NCBI GenBank assembly: GCA_964059195.1
Contig: CAXKWD010000005.1
Span: 91,773,882-91,837,881 of the forward strand
Source: Ectobius pallidus
Lineage: Eukaryota > Arthropoda > Insecta > Blattodea > Ectobiidae
Length of the DNA stretch: 64,000 nucleotides
Direction: 5' to 3'
The notes beneath the pieces were generated by a model that was not told where the DNA came from, did not search any database, and saw only the letters and a program-made list of their open reading frames with translations. This document shows positions 35,501-47,976 of the stretch, one piece after another. Made by a program: the position numbers and the translations under genes. Within the stretch, counting starts at the first letter, position 1. Every line of letters starts with the position of its first letter.

Positions 35501-37688
35501 CATAACTTTCTTATCCTTCCTCATACGGAAAGCAAACTTAAGACATGTTTCGATTATTTTCTTAATATATGTTATAACTTATAAACATCCCAAGAGAACG
35601 AATCATAAACTGACCTTCCAAAGAACAGGCGGATTTGCACAATATCTGTTACATGAGACATAGTATTAGTTGCAAAACTGAAACATAAGTAGCTATGATT
35701 CATGGTATCAAACTGAGTGCTGTTAGAAAGCAAAACTAGACCTTGAATGAAAGCGAGAAGTTTGTAATTTATATTACGAACCATACACCTTGGCTACTTC
35801 CTTTCACGTTTTCATACCAGAAACAACTGTGACGAAATGTAAAATATAGAGCTGTCGAAACAGGATGGCTACGCTTTTTTACGTTCTGATTTTACGTAAT
35901 TTTAAAAGTCCGTTTCTCCAACCGTACACAAAGCTAATGCTCCGTAACGGAGGTGATAAAGAATGGACTTAGGTGGAAGTAGTGCTACTGTAAATGGCGA
36001 TCCAGAATTAACTAAGAAACAAAACTTGTTTATCAGGGTAGAAGGGTATCAGAGCTTGAAATAATATCAAAATCTGGTTTAGATTATTTCATTTTCTAAT
36101 TGCATTCTTTCACTTTCTCACGTATTTCTCTTTCCATACGTCCATCTGTAATAGGCCTATCTGCTAGTGGGTGTTTCTGTCTGTCGGTATGTCTGCCTGT
36201 CTGTCTATATGTAGCCTACTGTATGTGTGCCCCTACATGTCTATTATTGTTTGTCAATTGCTATAATTACTACCGCTAACTACTATCATGATAATGACAT
36301 TAATAATAATAGGAATAATAATATAATAATTTAAATAACTAACACAATAAAATTCTTAATATGCCAAAAAAGTATTTTAAGAATTATGCTAAGACTAATA
36401 CTAAGATTAAAGTGACATTTTCTAGAAAATGTGAAGTAATAATATACAAATGACGTCAATTATAAATAATAAATCAATAATAATAATAACAACAACACGT
36501 CAACGTTTTCTTTTCTTGATGTAATCATTCAATACCAAATTCTTGGTGTGAAAACAAATACATAACATTTTAGAAATACACACTAGACAGAAATGTGTAT
36601 GAACTATATTATATTTGTAATACTGATAAAATGGATTCATAACCGCTAATATTAAATCTGAGGAAATAAGATGGATTTTGGCCAGACAGTATGCCTGAGT
36701 AAAGGAAAAATTAGGCTGTGTAAATTAGGTTGTTATATTTTAATCATGTGATTTTTTTTAAATTATTTTTTTGTGCAGTATCATCTATTAGGTTTACGTA
36801 AACAACTTCTATTCTTCTCTCCTTACACCTCTTCTTTCCGAAATCAGTTAAGTTAAATATTGTAAAAATTATAATGTAATGAAGCAAGTGAATTTTTTCT
36901 GTAAAATTTTCAAAAATAGATACATATACTGTATATATTAAGCAAATCAAATAATGCAATTGATAAATTGGTAATACTGCTGTAACTACAACTTACAAAA
37001 GGAATAAATCACATTACCTCAATGAGCTTATAGCCTAAATGAACTATGGGCTAAATTTCAAACGTGAACTACAAGACGGTAAGAATCTTTCGCTAGGTCA
37101 ACCTAATAAAACTGATTATTTTCAAAAGCTCGATGACCAGAAAAGAATAAGAAATATTAGTTTATTTCGAATGAATTACATCGGTTTCCATAATGTGAAT
37201 AATAATGTGATGATATGTAAAAATACTAGGCTGATTAACTTGTTTCTTTGTAAATATTAATTTTCCTGTTTATGGAAGAGCTGGTAAATAGGTGCGTCTC
37301 TACTCAGGAAGCATTTAAAAGCAGGTCACGTATACGAACATTCACACAGAATCAGATAAAATCTTAGACTAGAAAGTGAACCTCAAATAAAGGTCTCATC
37401 ATTACAGCCCAGCAAACAAAAATAACGGTAGCACGTTTTGTTACACAGCCAGTACAAATGGGTACACGAACAAACTTTCTTCACCTCCTACCAACATGGA
37501 CAATGCAATTATACAATAAATAACACAATTAACAGGACATAAATATCCTTTAGCGTTATTTCTACATGTCTGTTTCCGCTGCTGGTACTCGTAGGCTTTA
37601 CCGCGGGCGTACGATGAAGTTTTGTTTCGGGAGGGGGTCAATGTAGTGTTGTCTCAGTCCCATGCTCCTGCACACATTGTTAACTTAG
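32512..37688. other. Long stretch without recognised genes
   Basis: AT-rich, with ATT/AAT-rich short runs around 36300-36360 and 36470-36490 and a weak TGTC run near 36170-36210. Frames at 34500-34682, 34738-34977, 35572-35784, 36744-36959 and 37039-37260 lack recognisable domains. Confidence 0.45.
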
Positions 37689-37830
37689 TACTGTCAGATC
37701 TCTGTATAACGAACATCGATACAACGATAAACCCGCGTTTGACAGTATTTTTCTTTTGGTCCTGGCAAATTTCCAAATTTCCAGGACTCACTACAACGAC
37801 TAAGTTGTTTTGGAAACGCTTTTCTATAAG
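37689..37830 (+). mobile_element. Fragment of a pogo/Tigger-like element end
   Basis: CTCTGTATAACGAACATCG, then ACAACGATAAACCCGC, then GGTCCTGGCAAATTTCC follow the order typical of pogo-family subterminal sequence. The opposite end is not visible. The call rests on resemblance only. Confidence 0.45.
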
Positions 37831-39399
37831 AATATTTTGAAGTTCAATTGTTATTGCGAACCAGTAACTTAGCTCAGTGGATGGTAGCTGATATCAGATT
37901 GGTGTCTTTCTCAGCCACAGATATTGTTTTCCAGGGGCATGTAACTGTCACATTACTTGGAATTCCAGGGAAGATAATAGTTTAGTAAGGGGTGGAAAAC
38001 AGGGCCATTGAGGGTTAAAAAAAACTCCCTTACGTGTGCAAAAATATACAGTGAATTCATTTGCTACTTCAACAAACCCAACATACGTAGTTAAAATACT
38101 CTGTGGAGGAAATGGTTTTAGTTTTGTTGTAGCTATGTGGCGAATTGCTGATATTTTTCTTCTCTCTTCCCACTCTCTACAAATTAGAAATTTCTGGCTT
38201 ATGCCTAGCCGAGGCTTAAAGCTTGGCGTCATCTGTCATGTTAAACCAGTAGGAATAGTAATTTTTTAATGTGTGGAAGTAAAGTAGCTGTGGTTACCAC
38301 TCTAAGAAAATCTTGAAGTTTAGAAACAAAATTAGCCTTCTTTTAAGATCTGATTATTGATTTATTATTTTTCGCTTTTTGGCACATCTGTTCATTGAAT
38401 TATCTTACAGATCACAATGTATTTTGCATGAGATCTTACCTTCATAAAACTATAAAATATGATAGGGCCCACAAATATCGCTGTACGGAGACTTGACCGT
38501 ATAAGGTTGTGATGCGTCAGAAAAACACTACTAAATAATGATGCACACTCTCTGAAAGTGTCTTCTTGAGGGTTTTGTCCACTTCTTGTTTTACATATAA
38601 GAAAAAACTTTCTTTTGACAAATTATAAAATGTACGATGTAATCACACTATGGGCTAGCATCCATATAATCGCTTTATGCTGAGAACTAAGAAACATCGA
38701 AACAAAATATCAAACAAATACATTGTGCTTGTTACATAGCATATTATTTTACCAAACATTTAAAATCGAATTCTTGTCTCCGATCAAATCGCGAATGTCA
38801 CAGAAGCGTTTTGTTTCTCAAGCAACTCTGGCACAACGATCTGATTTATCACTTCCTGATACAGAAGTAAAGTTAACAGCTGACCTCAAAGAATAAACGC
38901 ACGGGCTTCATCAAAGAACTTCATGGAGTGTACTTTACTCATTAAATCGAGAAACTTGATTTCACTGTCGCATTTTACTGCTTTAATTGCCTTAATTATT
39001 ATCTTTCATTGTTATTTCACAGATGGACGTGTCATCTGTGGAATCCAATTTTTGTCAGTTTGTGAATTAGGAGAGTCAATTGTTTTATTGAAAACTTTTA
39101 TCTTTTTTAACCAGTTCGCGTTTTTAGTTATTAGAACAGTACACAAACAGTGCCCTGGTTTAACTAATTAACTGCTTTCGATCTCACAACTCTCCTCCGA
39201 AAAAAACGCAGGTACACAGTAAAGCGCCCTCAATTAAACAAATGCGGCAGATCCTGACCATCATTATTTCTGATCGCCACATCGACATTAGCAACCAGAA
39301 TTTGAAGCGGGCGACAAAGACTCAATTCTGAAACACTACTATTTTACTTACTGTTATCAATTATCATTTTAGATTTCATTGTATCCCATTTTCTACTAC
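37831..39399. other. No recognisable gene
   Basis: AT-rich. Opposed frames at 37948-38269 and a hydrophobic 82-codon frame at 38923-39171 are not identifiable. Confidence 0.45.
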
Positions 39400-39407
39400 T
39401 GGAAATC

Positions 39408-39480
39408 ACCAAACGACAAGGGATCGAACCCAGGGTGCCAGAGTGGAAGGCACCCACTCTACCAACTCCCCCAAGGCATT
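39408..39480 (-). mobile_element. tRNA-like SINE head relic
   Basis: On the minus strand, an A-box-like GGGGGAGTTGGTAGAGTG and a B-box-like GGTTCGATCCC are spaced as in a tRNA. The sequences flanking them do not form an acceptor stem, so I call a SINE head rather than a tRNA gene. The middle GTGCCTTCCACTC resembles the head of the SINE at 16278-16443. Confidence 0.55.
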
Positions 39481-40389
39481 TGGGCATTTAAAGAAATTTA
39501 ATTTCGAACGATTACTATGGTGAATAAACATACTCGAGGTATTTTTGTGTGGATATCATTCCAGAACTATTTAAAGAAAATGGTAAGAAAGTAGTTTTAT
39601 CGGTATTTAGTACAAGAAGATTATTATCCAGCAATTTTATTACTGTCCATTTTTGTATATACCTCGAAGTCATTTCCAGATAATGTAAATTAAATTACAA
39701 TTCACCCAAGCTTTCACCTACTTCATATGAGATTTAAAGCAGGACATTTATTCCAGTGCGTAGGTAGCGAAAAAACAAACATGATGAATTGAAAATACAT
39801 TTTTTCGTAATAGATTTTAATAGAACTAAAGAAGACAGGGATAGAAAGGAACGAAAGTTTAACAATTTCCTCAGCCAAATTACTTTTATAACACCAAAAG
39901 TAACATGCTGATAATCTATTTATAAACAAAACTTAAGCTTAACTTAAGACAAACATGCTAATAACCTACGCAATAAATAGTCGTGGTCATATATCACCCA
40001 CCAGCCTGCAAGGTTGTCACATGCTGACTTCCATACTTGGTTATACAACTCCCACAGTAAATTCAGTAGGCCTATTTATTTGAAAGATGAATATCTCCTC
40101 TACAACAAGACACCCACTTCATAACATTATTTGAACAGCAATAAAAATGTCCTAAACAAAGCAATTTCTAAATACTTCAGATTCCATCCGGAATCCGGGA
40201 CGACTGACGAATTATTCATAAGTAAGTTTATGTTAGCATTCATACAACAAACTTTATTTAACAGCTGTCTGCAATAGTAGGCCTATGTGATCCCATGGAA
40301 ATCCAGAACACAAGAAATAACTCAAAAGGATTAAATGTTTTCTTTTTCTAATAGTCATATAATTGGGTTAAATATAAATTATAAATTTA
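39481..40389. other. No recognisable gene
   Basis: AT-rich; only a 68-codon minus-strand frame without features (39723-39929). Confidence 0.45.
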
Positions 40390-40890
40390 ATAGAGTTTTT
40401 TAAAACATATAAACTGATGTCCTGAAGAACTCCCAATGGCTAGTGAAAAACTTTTGTGAAGGAAAACAGAAACTTGGGAAAAATGGTGCATGTTCCAATC
40501 GTAAGTCCTTAATAGATGTATTTGCTGGTAACAAACGGCAGGTAGGGATCATATAGCCTACCGCCTTATTTTCTACCCATACATAGTCTTTAGTGGGCTG
40601 ATAGACTCTACTCTCTAATCTTATTGTAGGATTTATTAGCATATACCTTTCTTCGTGTTTCCCCATTGTTCTGTTTTTAAAGATGGTAAGAACTGTATTT
40701 TCTTGCATTTATGTATGCTATAGTTGATTTTTCTGACAGGAATCCAGGACATGTCTTAAGGTTTCAATCTCATTGCAGTCACTTGACAGCAATGGAGGTC
40801 TTGGGATCCGCCTTTCAAAATTCGAACTGGAACAATGTTCTTAAACATTTTCATGGCCATTGTCTATTCTCAGGTACTTATTTCATGAAA
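40390..40890 (-). pseudogene. LINE C-terminal relic (CCHC-like motif and tail domain)
   Basis: On the minus strand, 40777-40736 encodes CNEIETLRHVLDSC, the form of zinc-knuckle-like motif found after the reverse transcriptase in several insect non-LTR elements. After an in-frame break, the frame at 40708-40400 contains INPTIRLE followed by a short tail matching the (L)DPTIRFE...P.F...F tail of the same proteins. Frameshifts and stops make it inactive. The overlapping plus-strand 94-codon frame at 40711-40995 is its shadow. The clade is not assigned. Confidence 0.72.
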
Positions 40891-41442
40891 TTTTGTGAGC
40901 CCTGTATTTACCTGAGAGGATATGTGGAAGTAACACCACTCATTAAACATGTCATTTCGCAATATAGATCTAAGTTTAGCACTATTGGTGTATAGTTATA
41001 TTAATAACGTCAACTTCAGGTTTTTAAACAATGCTGTTACTCATCATATAATTTTCGAGTGACATTAATATATTATGGCTCTGCCTTTGTAATATCTTCA
41101 AGATTTTAAATTGTTGCAGATGTGTTTCCCATTTGGCTCTCCCTATTAGGCTATATATTTTGTAAATACCTTTTAATGTGTAAAACTAATTAAAATAATT
41201 TCTGTATGCATCAGCAAGTATACGCCACATATGCGCTTGCGTATTTATACTTGAATTATCGCCAAATCCGATCAAATTAAGAAGTTTTGTAGTCATATTG
41301 GACTGAAATCTGTTAACAATATATTTTTCAAGAAAATTCAAGATTTACAATTTCCTATTTTTTTTATTTATATATATTTTTTTAAAGAAAAATAAAGTAA
41401 ATATTGTTTCAAAAATTGTAATATTCTATACCACGAATATTA
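40891..41442. other. No recognisable gene
   Basis: AT-rich, with a T-rich stretch near 41355-41385. Confidence 0.45.
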
Positions 41443-41745
41443 GAATGGTTGTGGTCTCGTGGTTAGCGTCGCTGCTACGGATCCGTAGGCCCGGGTTCGA
41501 TCCCCGGTACCTCCTTGGAGAGGTAGATAGGTCTGGAACGGGGTGCACTCAGCATCAAACTGAGGAGCTACTTGGTAGAGAAGTAGCGGCTTCGGTCACG
41601 AAAACTACCATTGACAGCCTTGGGCGTCGGTGACCACATGTCCCCTGCCCCCCAAACCTGCCATCTTCCTATGGTGAATGACGCAGCAGTCGGGTGGTAG
41701 GCCTAGTTCCTTCAGGGATGTAGAGCCATGGAGTTTAGTTTAGTA
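41443..41745 (+). mobile_element. tRNA-derived SINE (family B)
   Basis: The head at about 41445-41515 has TGGTCTCGTGGTTAGCGTC (A-box-like) and CCCGGGTTCGATCCCCGG (B-box-like). The unrelated GC-rich body includes CTGCCATCTTCC and ends near TTTAGTTTAGTATT. No clear target duplication was found. It is distinct from the family at 16637 and 60537. A 62-codon frame at 41445-41633 lies inside it and is not a gene. Confidence 0.75.
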
Positions 41746-42290
41746 TTATGTATGACCACTGTTATACTGGTGACGGTTTCTTAGATTTTATTAATTAATT
41801 TTAAGATCTTTATAAACCCTGTTTGTATATTTACTTCTGGTTTATCCTATGTAGTTTAATTTGTAAATATTGTGAATATTGCACGGACGTGTCAATCTAC
41901 TTATGTAACAGCAAGCTGGCAAATTTATAAACATATTTTGTTCATAGAAACTCCGGCATTAGATAACATCAACAACTCCATACACACGACACAATATGAA
42001 ACCAAACAAATCCTTTAATTGAACCTAAACGTTTCACATCTGTAGGTCTAAAACACAGATAACCCTGAATTAATTAATCTGAATAATTAAGTTTAGTATA
42101 TTAATATTTATTTTTCATGTCTTTTTAAAGTTTCCTTCCTATTATTGGATGTAATTGATTGTACTTTTTATTTAGAATGGTTTGTACTTTTGTTTGGTAT
42201 ATTTATATCCATTTCTGGACTGCCCCCGACCACGAGCATGTGCTCATTCGGGTGGTGTCTTGATGAATAAAGAAATTTGAAAAAATTTAA
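41746..42290 (+). mobile_element. Possible LINE 3' end
   Basis: The segment ends with CACGAGCATGTGCTCAT followed by GATGAATAAAGAAATTTG and an A-rich tail, like a LINE 3' untranslated end with a poly(A) signal. The interior is AT-rich and non-coding. The related minus-strand piece is at 14180-14345. Confidence 0.35.
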
Positions 42291-43065
42291 AGTGTAAATT
42301 GAATTGAACTGAATTGGTAATTAGTAGCCTATATAAATCTAAATGTGAATCATTTAAAGTAGCACCGTATTCTACACAATGATCCTGCCGATATCCTTCT
42401 CTTGGTCAAGTTCATCCAACACTACTCCTCCCTTGGTCATTAAGTTATAGTGCAGTTACTTTTATAAAAAGTTCAGTTGGAAAGAGTGACAGGTCCTTCA
42501 TGTAATTAACGTTTAGTAGTGTATAACTTATCATCATGGAGTTACATAAAGCAGACACGGGGTTTTTCTTACTAGCACGAAACCAAGAAATTGTGTGCAT
42601 TCATTAACTGGAAACCGGTTTCTCTCTCATTATATGATGCAAATAAAAAAAGACCAGTCCAGCTGAGCTCATCAGTCCATAACGTACCCAACTTAACATC
42701 TCCTTTCTTCCGCAAGTAACGAAATAAATTATATTTCTTCAGTAAAAACAGAATAATAAATCCCCCAAACATTCTGTAGAAGAGCAAATGTGTCTCAAAG
42801 TTATCATGAGTAACAAAACTTCGTTTTTTGTTTTACAGTGTTATAATTTCAGTTGTTAATATTACTATTATTATCAATATATACTGACTTTTGAAATTAA
42901 TTTTTGTAAGAAAAAACTTACGTACACAACGATGAGTTCACAGCAGAGTTTGTATCCCATGAAGATATTTCACGAATTTCCGTATGAATTAACATTTCAG
43001 AATTCATCAGGTTTTGAATTTGACAATATATTTTTTAAAAACTGTTTATAAAATTAAGGGTTTAG
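42291..43065. other. No recognisable gene
   Basis: AT-rich; a featureless 71-codon minus-strand frame at 42572-42787. Confidence 0.45.
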
Positions 43066-43303
43066 TGACCACAGAAAGAGTATTTTCAGTAATCTCAGTA
43101 TCTTTCTATTGGTAATAAAAAGAATCTAATTGAAAACTAACCAGGAATTTTAGGTTTCAGTATAAATAGCCTTGCTGAAATGATCACAGAAAGAGTATTT
43201 TCAGTAATCTCAGTAGGCCCTATCTTTCTATTGGTAATAAAAAGAATCTAATTGAAAACTAACCAGGAATTTTAGGTTTCAGTATAAATAGCCTTGCTGA
43301 AAT
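43066..43303. repeat. 116-bp tandem duplication with a 7-bp difference
   Basis: 43066-43181 and 43182-43303 are nearly identical direct copies. The second carries about seven extra bases (GGCCCTA or its register equivalent) between CAGTA and TCTTTC. There is one other substitution near the start (GACC versus GATC). Confidence 0.93.
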
Positions 43304-43734
43304 GAATACATTTCCTATTGATTTTATGCGGCTTCCTTTCATATTACTATAAAACTGGACTATATCAGTTTTTGTGAAATAAACCTATTTCATTTCAGGA
43401 TTTTTAATCAACACAATGACAATATTCCAAAGCTATGGAACTGGGATTTATTACTGGAACTGTGCTAAATTTGGTAGGACAGAGTTGTAAACATTCAGTG
43501 TCATTGCATAGTTATCTTACTATCAAATGCATTGTTCAAAGCTAATTTGTTAACATTTTTAGTTATTTTACCCTATTGTATGAACTGAATTTAATGAGCG
43601 TAAATGATTAAGGGGATAACCACAGAGATACGCCACTCCCTTCACTTACTATTATTAATTACAGTAACTTAATGAGTGTAGGAGTCCAATCGTTAAACCT
43701 TTCTTTCTTTTTCGCAGTTTTACCTCTCCCTTTT
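43304..43734. other. No recognisable gene
   Basis: AT-rich intergenic sequence with no feature that I can support. Confidence 0.45.
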
Positions 43735-44155
43735 TTAGGATTTAAGCAACCCAAGCCGCCCGGGCCTTACAGGGCCGCGACCTGTCGGGAGAGGGATTAT
43801 CTTTGGATCACATACATACTTATTTGACCAGACAAGGACATGGAGGGCCTCCCCGGTTGAGTGATCAGCCCAACGCGGGGCCACCTCCGAGACAACACGA
43901 ACACATAGGACGATACACACCATTCACACAAATACTCACTCAGAACAAGGCGAGGATGGGATGAAGATGATAATGACGGCCAGATGATATCCGGGGACCA
44001 CAAGGGCCTAAAGTTACCTGACATTTCTCTCACAGGTGAGGGAAAACCCCGGAAAACCCCTCACCTAGGTAACTTGTCAGGAATCGAACCCGGGCCCGCT
44101 GCGTGAGAGGATTGAACGCATCCCCTGAGCCACAGCGGTGGACCATTTGTAAAAC
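43735..44155 (-). mobile_element. tRNA-derived SINE (family D), minus strand
   Basis: On the minus strand the head has TGTGGCTCAGGGG (A box) and GGGTTCGATTCC (B box), both close to consensus. A body with AGGGGTTTTCCGGGGTTTTC and CCTCACCTGTGAGAGAAATG follows, and the sequence runs to about 43735. Minus-strand frames at 43735-44033 lie within it and are not genes. Confidence 0.75.
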
Positions 44156-45461
44156 CACGGAGTCTAAATATATAACTTTTATCATAGGCTATGCTCAGTT
44201 CCGAACATAAAATTCATTACTAGTAGACCTACGCTACATAAAATGAAGAAAAATTATACAATCTCTATTAGAATATTTCGTTGGGGCTCAGCCCCCAATC
44301 CCCACTCCGGTGAGGTTCTCGGGGAAATTTCTTTTTGTATAAACTAACACTGTATCGGAGATAGAGGCCGTGTATTTAGACTGCCGTAGTTTATAGTTTA
44401 GCCATAATAAAAGTGTGGAACACTTTAAGGCTTTTTCGGCAAAAAATATAGGCCTATAATCTGGATTTTTTGGAACTTTCCCGTCAGTATAGGCTAAAAG
44501 CTGTGAGTTTAAGATTTATTCGGTAGTAAAAAATAAAAACGTTGACCGTTTTGGATTTTTTCTGTCGGTTACAGGCTGAAAACTGTAAGTCTGCCAAATT
44601 TCCAAGTTTCTAGCTCATGAAAAATGGGTAAACATTAATGTCATGGAGTGGGCAAGCTTATGGATGTCGCATATGCCAATATTCCTACCAAATTTATTAT
44701 TCTAGCTGTCCTATAAATTGTATACAAATTACAAAATGTATGAAAAATGTACAAAATTTACTTGAAAAAAAAGTAACTCTTTATGGCAGTGGTTTTCAAC
44801 CAACGGCTCGGGGCTTATGGCTTATAACGGCATTGAAACACACCAACATATTCTGAATAGAAGAAGCAGGAATAAAATTTAATCTCTTTCGATATTGAGT
44901 ACATAGCGTTGAGATAAAAGCTGGTCAACGGTAATAACGCTAGCTATAAAGATAAAATTGTTCAATCTTTGAGAAATATTTATCATAAATAAATAAAAAT
45001 CTAACACATGAGATCTGATTACTCTACAGATAAAATGTCGTACCGGTAGTCTTTAAAGCAATAACGTATGTCAACTCTAAATCCCTATCTTTTTGACAAG
45101 AACACGTTATTTGTAAGTAAAATGCATCAATTTTTATCTAAAACACTTAAATGATGATAAGATAATTATTAACATTTTAACTTACTGAAAGAAGATTCTA
45201 TGATCAGCCGGAGAGTGCAGAATAAAACGTACCTGAAACAAAAATATGCACAGTTAAAAAGCTGTTTTGAAAAATATTCCTTACTGTACCATTATAAACT
45301 AGCCGTTACTATTGGGTATTTTCACAAAATGGTTTCCAACTGGTTGGTACAGTTTGGATAATGCGTTTATGTATTTTTGCATTCTTCTTCCATTTTTCAT
45401 TCACACGGTTCCTAACCGGCACAATGTTGATAGCATAGAGCCACATTGACTTGTATGAATT
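44156..45461. other. No gene; weak transposon-end fragments
   Basis: Near 44281-44330 a GGGGCTCAGCCCCC-type block resembles GC-rich ends of the hAT family at 63625. Near 44785, CAGTGGTTTTCAACC resembles a hAT terminus without a partner. A 72-codon frame at 44638-44856 is not recognised. Confidence 0.4.
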
Positions 45462-45564
45462 TAAAATTTGGTAACTCCGCCTTGTCAATATAAAATATTT
45501 TAATATCTAATATTTTTAATAGTTTAAAACTTTTATATTGAAAAGGCGGAGTTGCCGAATTTTA
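45462..45564. repeat. Fold-back repeat, about 35-bp arms
   Basis: TAAAATTTGGTAACTCCGCC at the left is the near-complement of GGCGGAGTTGCCGAATTTTA at the right, and pairing continues into AATATAAAA. The AT-rich loop is about 30 bp. It may be a small MITE. Confidence 0.75.
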
Positions 45565-46959
45565 GATCCAAACTGGCAGCCGTAAGTTCGCACAGCTGAA
45601 CTCAATCAAAGCAATTCGGTATGCAAAGCCCACAAACATGTAGCCTTTACGGGCCGCCAAGTTTTAACAAAATTAATAGTCATTCATGAAACATTAATCT
45701 GTGAAAAACAAAAAAGCGAAACGACTTTCTCTTGGTTTACTCAAACTATACATGATGAAAATTTAATATTTAACGATTTTCTCGAAAACGCCCCTAACGA
45801 ATATGTTTAAATTTTATACAAGAGGTTTTTTTTACTGAGAGTTTTGACTCTTAGCTGTTTATACTAAGAGTCAAAAATTTTATTAACTTTTTTCGTAAAG
45901 TATATCTGAAGATTAATTATTAGCCAGTCGTCATTTGTACGAACTCAGACTTGCGTGGCGAACAATGCATCTTTATTATGAGGCTAGACAACTGAATACT
46001 CAGTCCTTGCGATAGGCCTCTTATTTTATTTCATAATTGTTTTTATTAAAGTGGGAAAGTTGTATTACATTTGCTTAGGGAAGAGAAAGTTATGTGAGTG
46101 TATTACATCAAACAATTTTACCACGTTCATAGGTAAAGCATTTTATAACATTATTGAATATAAGACTGTCTATTTCCGGAGCCAGAGTTAAGTCTTTCCA
46201 GTAGTCTCTAACGAACCTCTCTACCAGCGAGTTTCTGCAGTTTCTTATCTACCTCATCACTTGTTGGTGATGAGGATTTGGTCCATGGCATATAGAAGAA
46301 ATAGGGGCTACCAAATTATTGAACCATGAGTGTCACATACTAAGCTCTGAGTTTCACTGGGGTCGGATCAGACCATAAAATAACATAGAAAAAAAATCAG
46401 GAAAAAAAGGTAATGAAAAAAAAATGAGATGTGCCGAATAGTTTAAAGATGAAACTACACTTTAATGAGGTGCAAGAAAATTGATTTTTTTTAAATCCAT
46501 AATTTTATCTAACTGTGCATCTAATTTGGTGTGCTGAATAAGTAAAATATCTTACAAATGTTCACTCAAATTGTCTCTTCATTTCGATTTTGTGTACTTG
46601 AAACCTGTAGATAAGCTTCTTATGGAACTTCTCTTTTGCAAAGAATTTGTGAAATTGAAAGACGCCTTTCTTTAAATGTCTTTCATCAAATAAATAAGTT
46701 CCATTGAGAGAATTATAAGCTGCATTTAGATAAGTTTATTCTCTATTGGTCACTACCATTTTCCGGAATGTTATGTATCCAGATTTTCAAGTGCCTAAGG
46801 AACTCATATTCGCTAATTATGTTATTGAAAAAATTAGATACCGATATCTACATTATTTAGGTGCCATTTTAAATCCGCTTGAATCATATGGGAATGAATT
46901 TCTATGATTTTAGCTAACAATACACTTACTTAGTAGGCATACTTTGTTTCGTTTTAATG
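45565..46959. other. No recognisable gene
   Basis: AT-rich apart from the hairpin listed separately. Confidence 0.45.
45842..45876. repeat. Perfect 13-bp hairpin
   Basis: TTTTGACTCTTAG (45842-45854) and CTAAGAGTCAAAA (45864-45876) are perfect reverse complements with a 9-nt loop. Confidence 0.85.
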
Positions 46960-46961
46960 TA

Positions 46962-47417
46962 CAGTAGAACCCCGATAATTCGAGCTAATTGGGGCTGAGG
47001 CTGTCTCGAATTACAAAAAACTCGGATTATACGGAAATATCACTAAATCAATGGGTAAATCATAAATAAATGTTTAATGTGCACAGTAATGATTTAAAAA
47101 ATACATAAACAATATAATAGGCCTACATAGGCCAACCTGTGTTACGCCTGTATGTATATTGGCAAACATTTAAAATAATTTCTGTGTATTATGAACGAAA
47201 CTATAAGTGGGACAGTTTTACCTGCATTTTTGTACATGGAAAAATTGAAAGAAAGCTCAAAATGTTAACACATTTGGATGTGCGTTAAACTTACATGCGG
47301 ACACCATGCAAAACGGGATTTTAATCTAGTTTTATGGAAAATTTTAATTTTCTTAAGACCAGCTCGAATTACACGGAACCTCGAAATACCGGGGCTCGAA
47401 TTACCGAGGCTCTACTG
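46962..47417. mobile_element. pogo/Tigger-like MITE (456 bp)
   Basis: The left end CAGTAGAACCCCGATAATTC and the reverse-complemented right end CAGTAGAGCCTCGGTAATTC differ at three positions in 20. TA flanks both sides (46960-46961 and 47418-47419). A second internal inverted pair (CTCGGATTATACGGAA near the left, TCGAATTACACGGAA near the right) fits pogo-type subterminal structure. There is no transposase frame. Confidence 0.85.
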
Positions 47418-47419
47418 TA

Positions 47420-47976
47420 TTCATACCTCATTTAATGCTTAATGAACAGCAAAAAGTCTGACTTAGATTATGGTAAGTCTTGCCAATGCTCTCTAGTACA
47501 GTGTTTTATACGACATCCTTGAAACGGCATTTCCTATAAGTCATTCGCATTTTCAAGTCACGAGTTTTGAGTCTATTCTTTTTACGAAGCACTGATATGT
47601 CAGATCCGTGCAATTGCTCTCATCCGAGTACCTTTAAATAAGAAACCTCTATCGGTAAGGTAGCGATTCATCAGTATCGGACACGAATCAATCAGTCATT
47701 GATAATATTGTGCAGTCATGTTGAAAAGAAAATGTCATTAGGTCACATTGGCACTCGCATTAAAATGCTGGCCATTCATTTACATAAGTTCAAAATTCCA
47801 TCAGGCGAAAAAAGAAAACACTTGCCAATTAATTTATAGGTTTGTTCATACTAGTTGGAAACAATTTTACGTTTGTTTCAAGCAGGCTGGTGATTTCCAC
47901 TGTGCGAACGCGAGTTCAGTTTAACGTGGTTGGATGTAACTTCGAAACGTTAATTTTCGAAACGATTACAATAAAT
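47420..47976. other. No gene upstream of the LTR element
   Basis: AT-rich. The last bases before the LTR are ...ATAAAT; no matching duplication is found after the 3' LTR. Confidence 0.5.

Noticed and set aside
40711..40995. 94-codon plus-strand frame
   Set aside because: The opposite strand carries LINE C-terminal motifs over the same interval, so this frame is a shadow.
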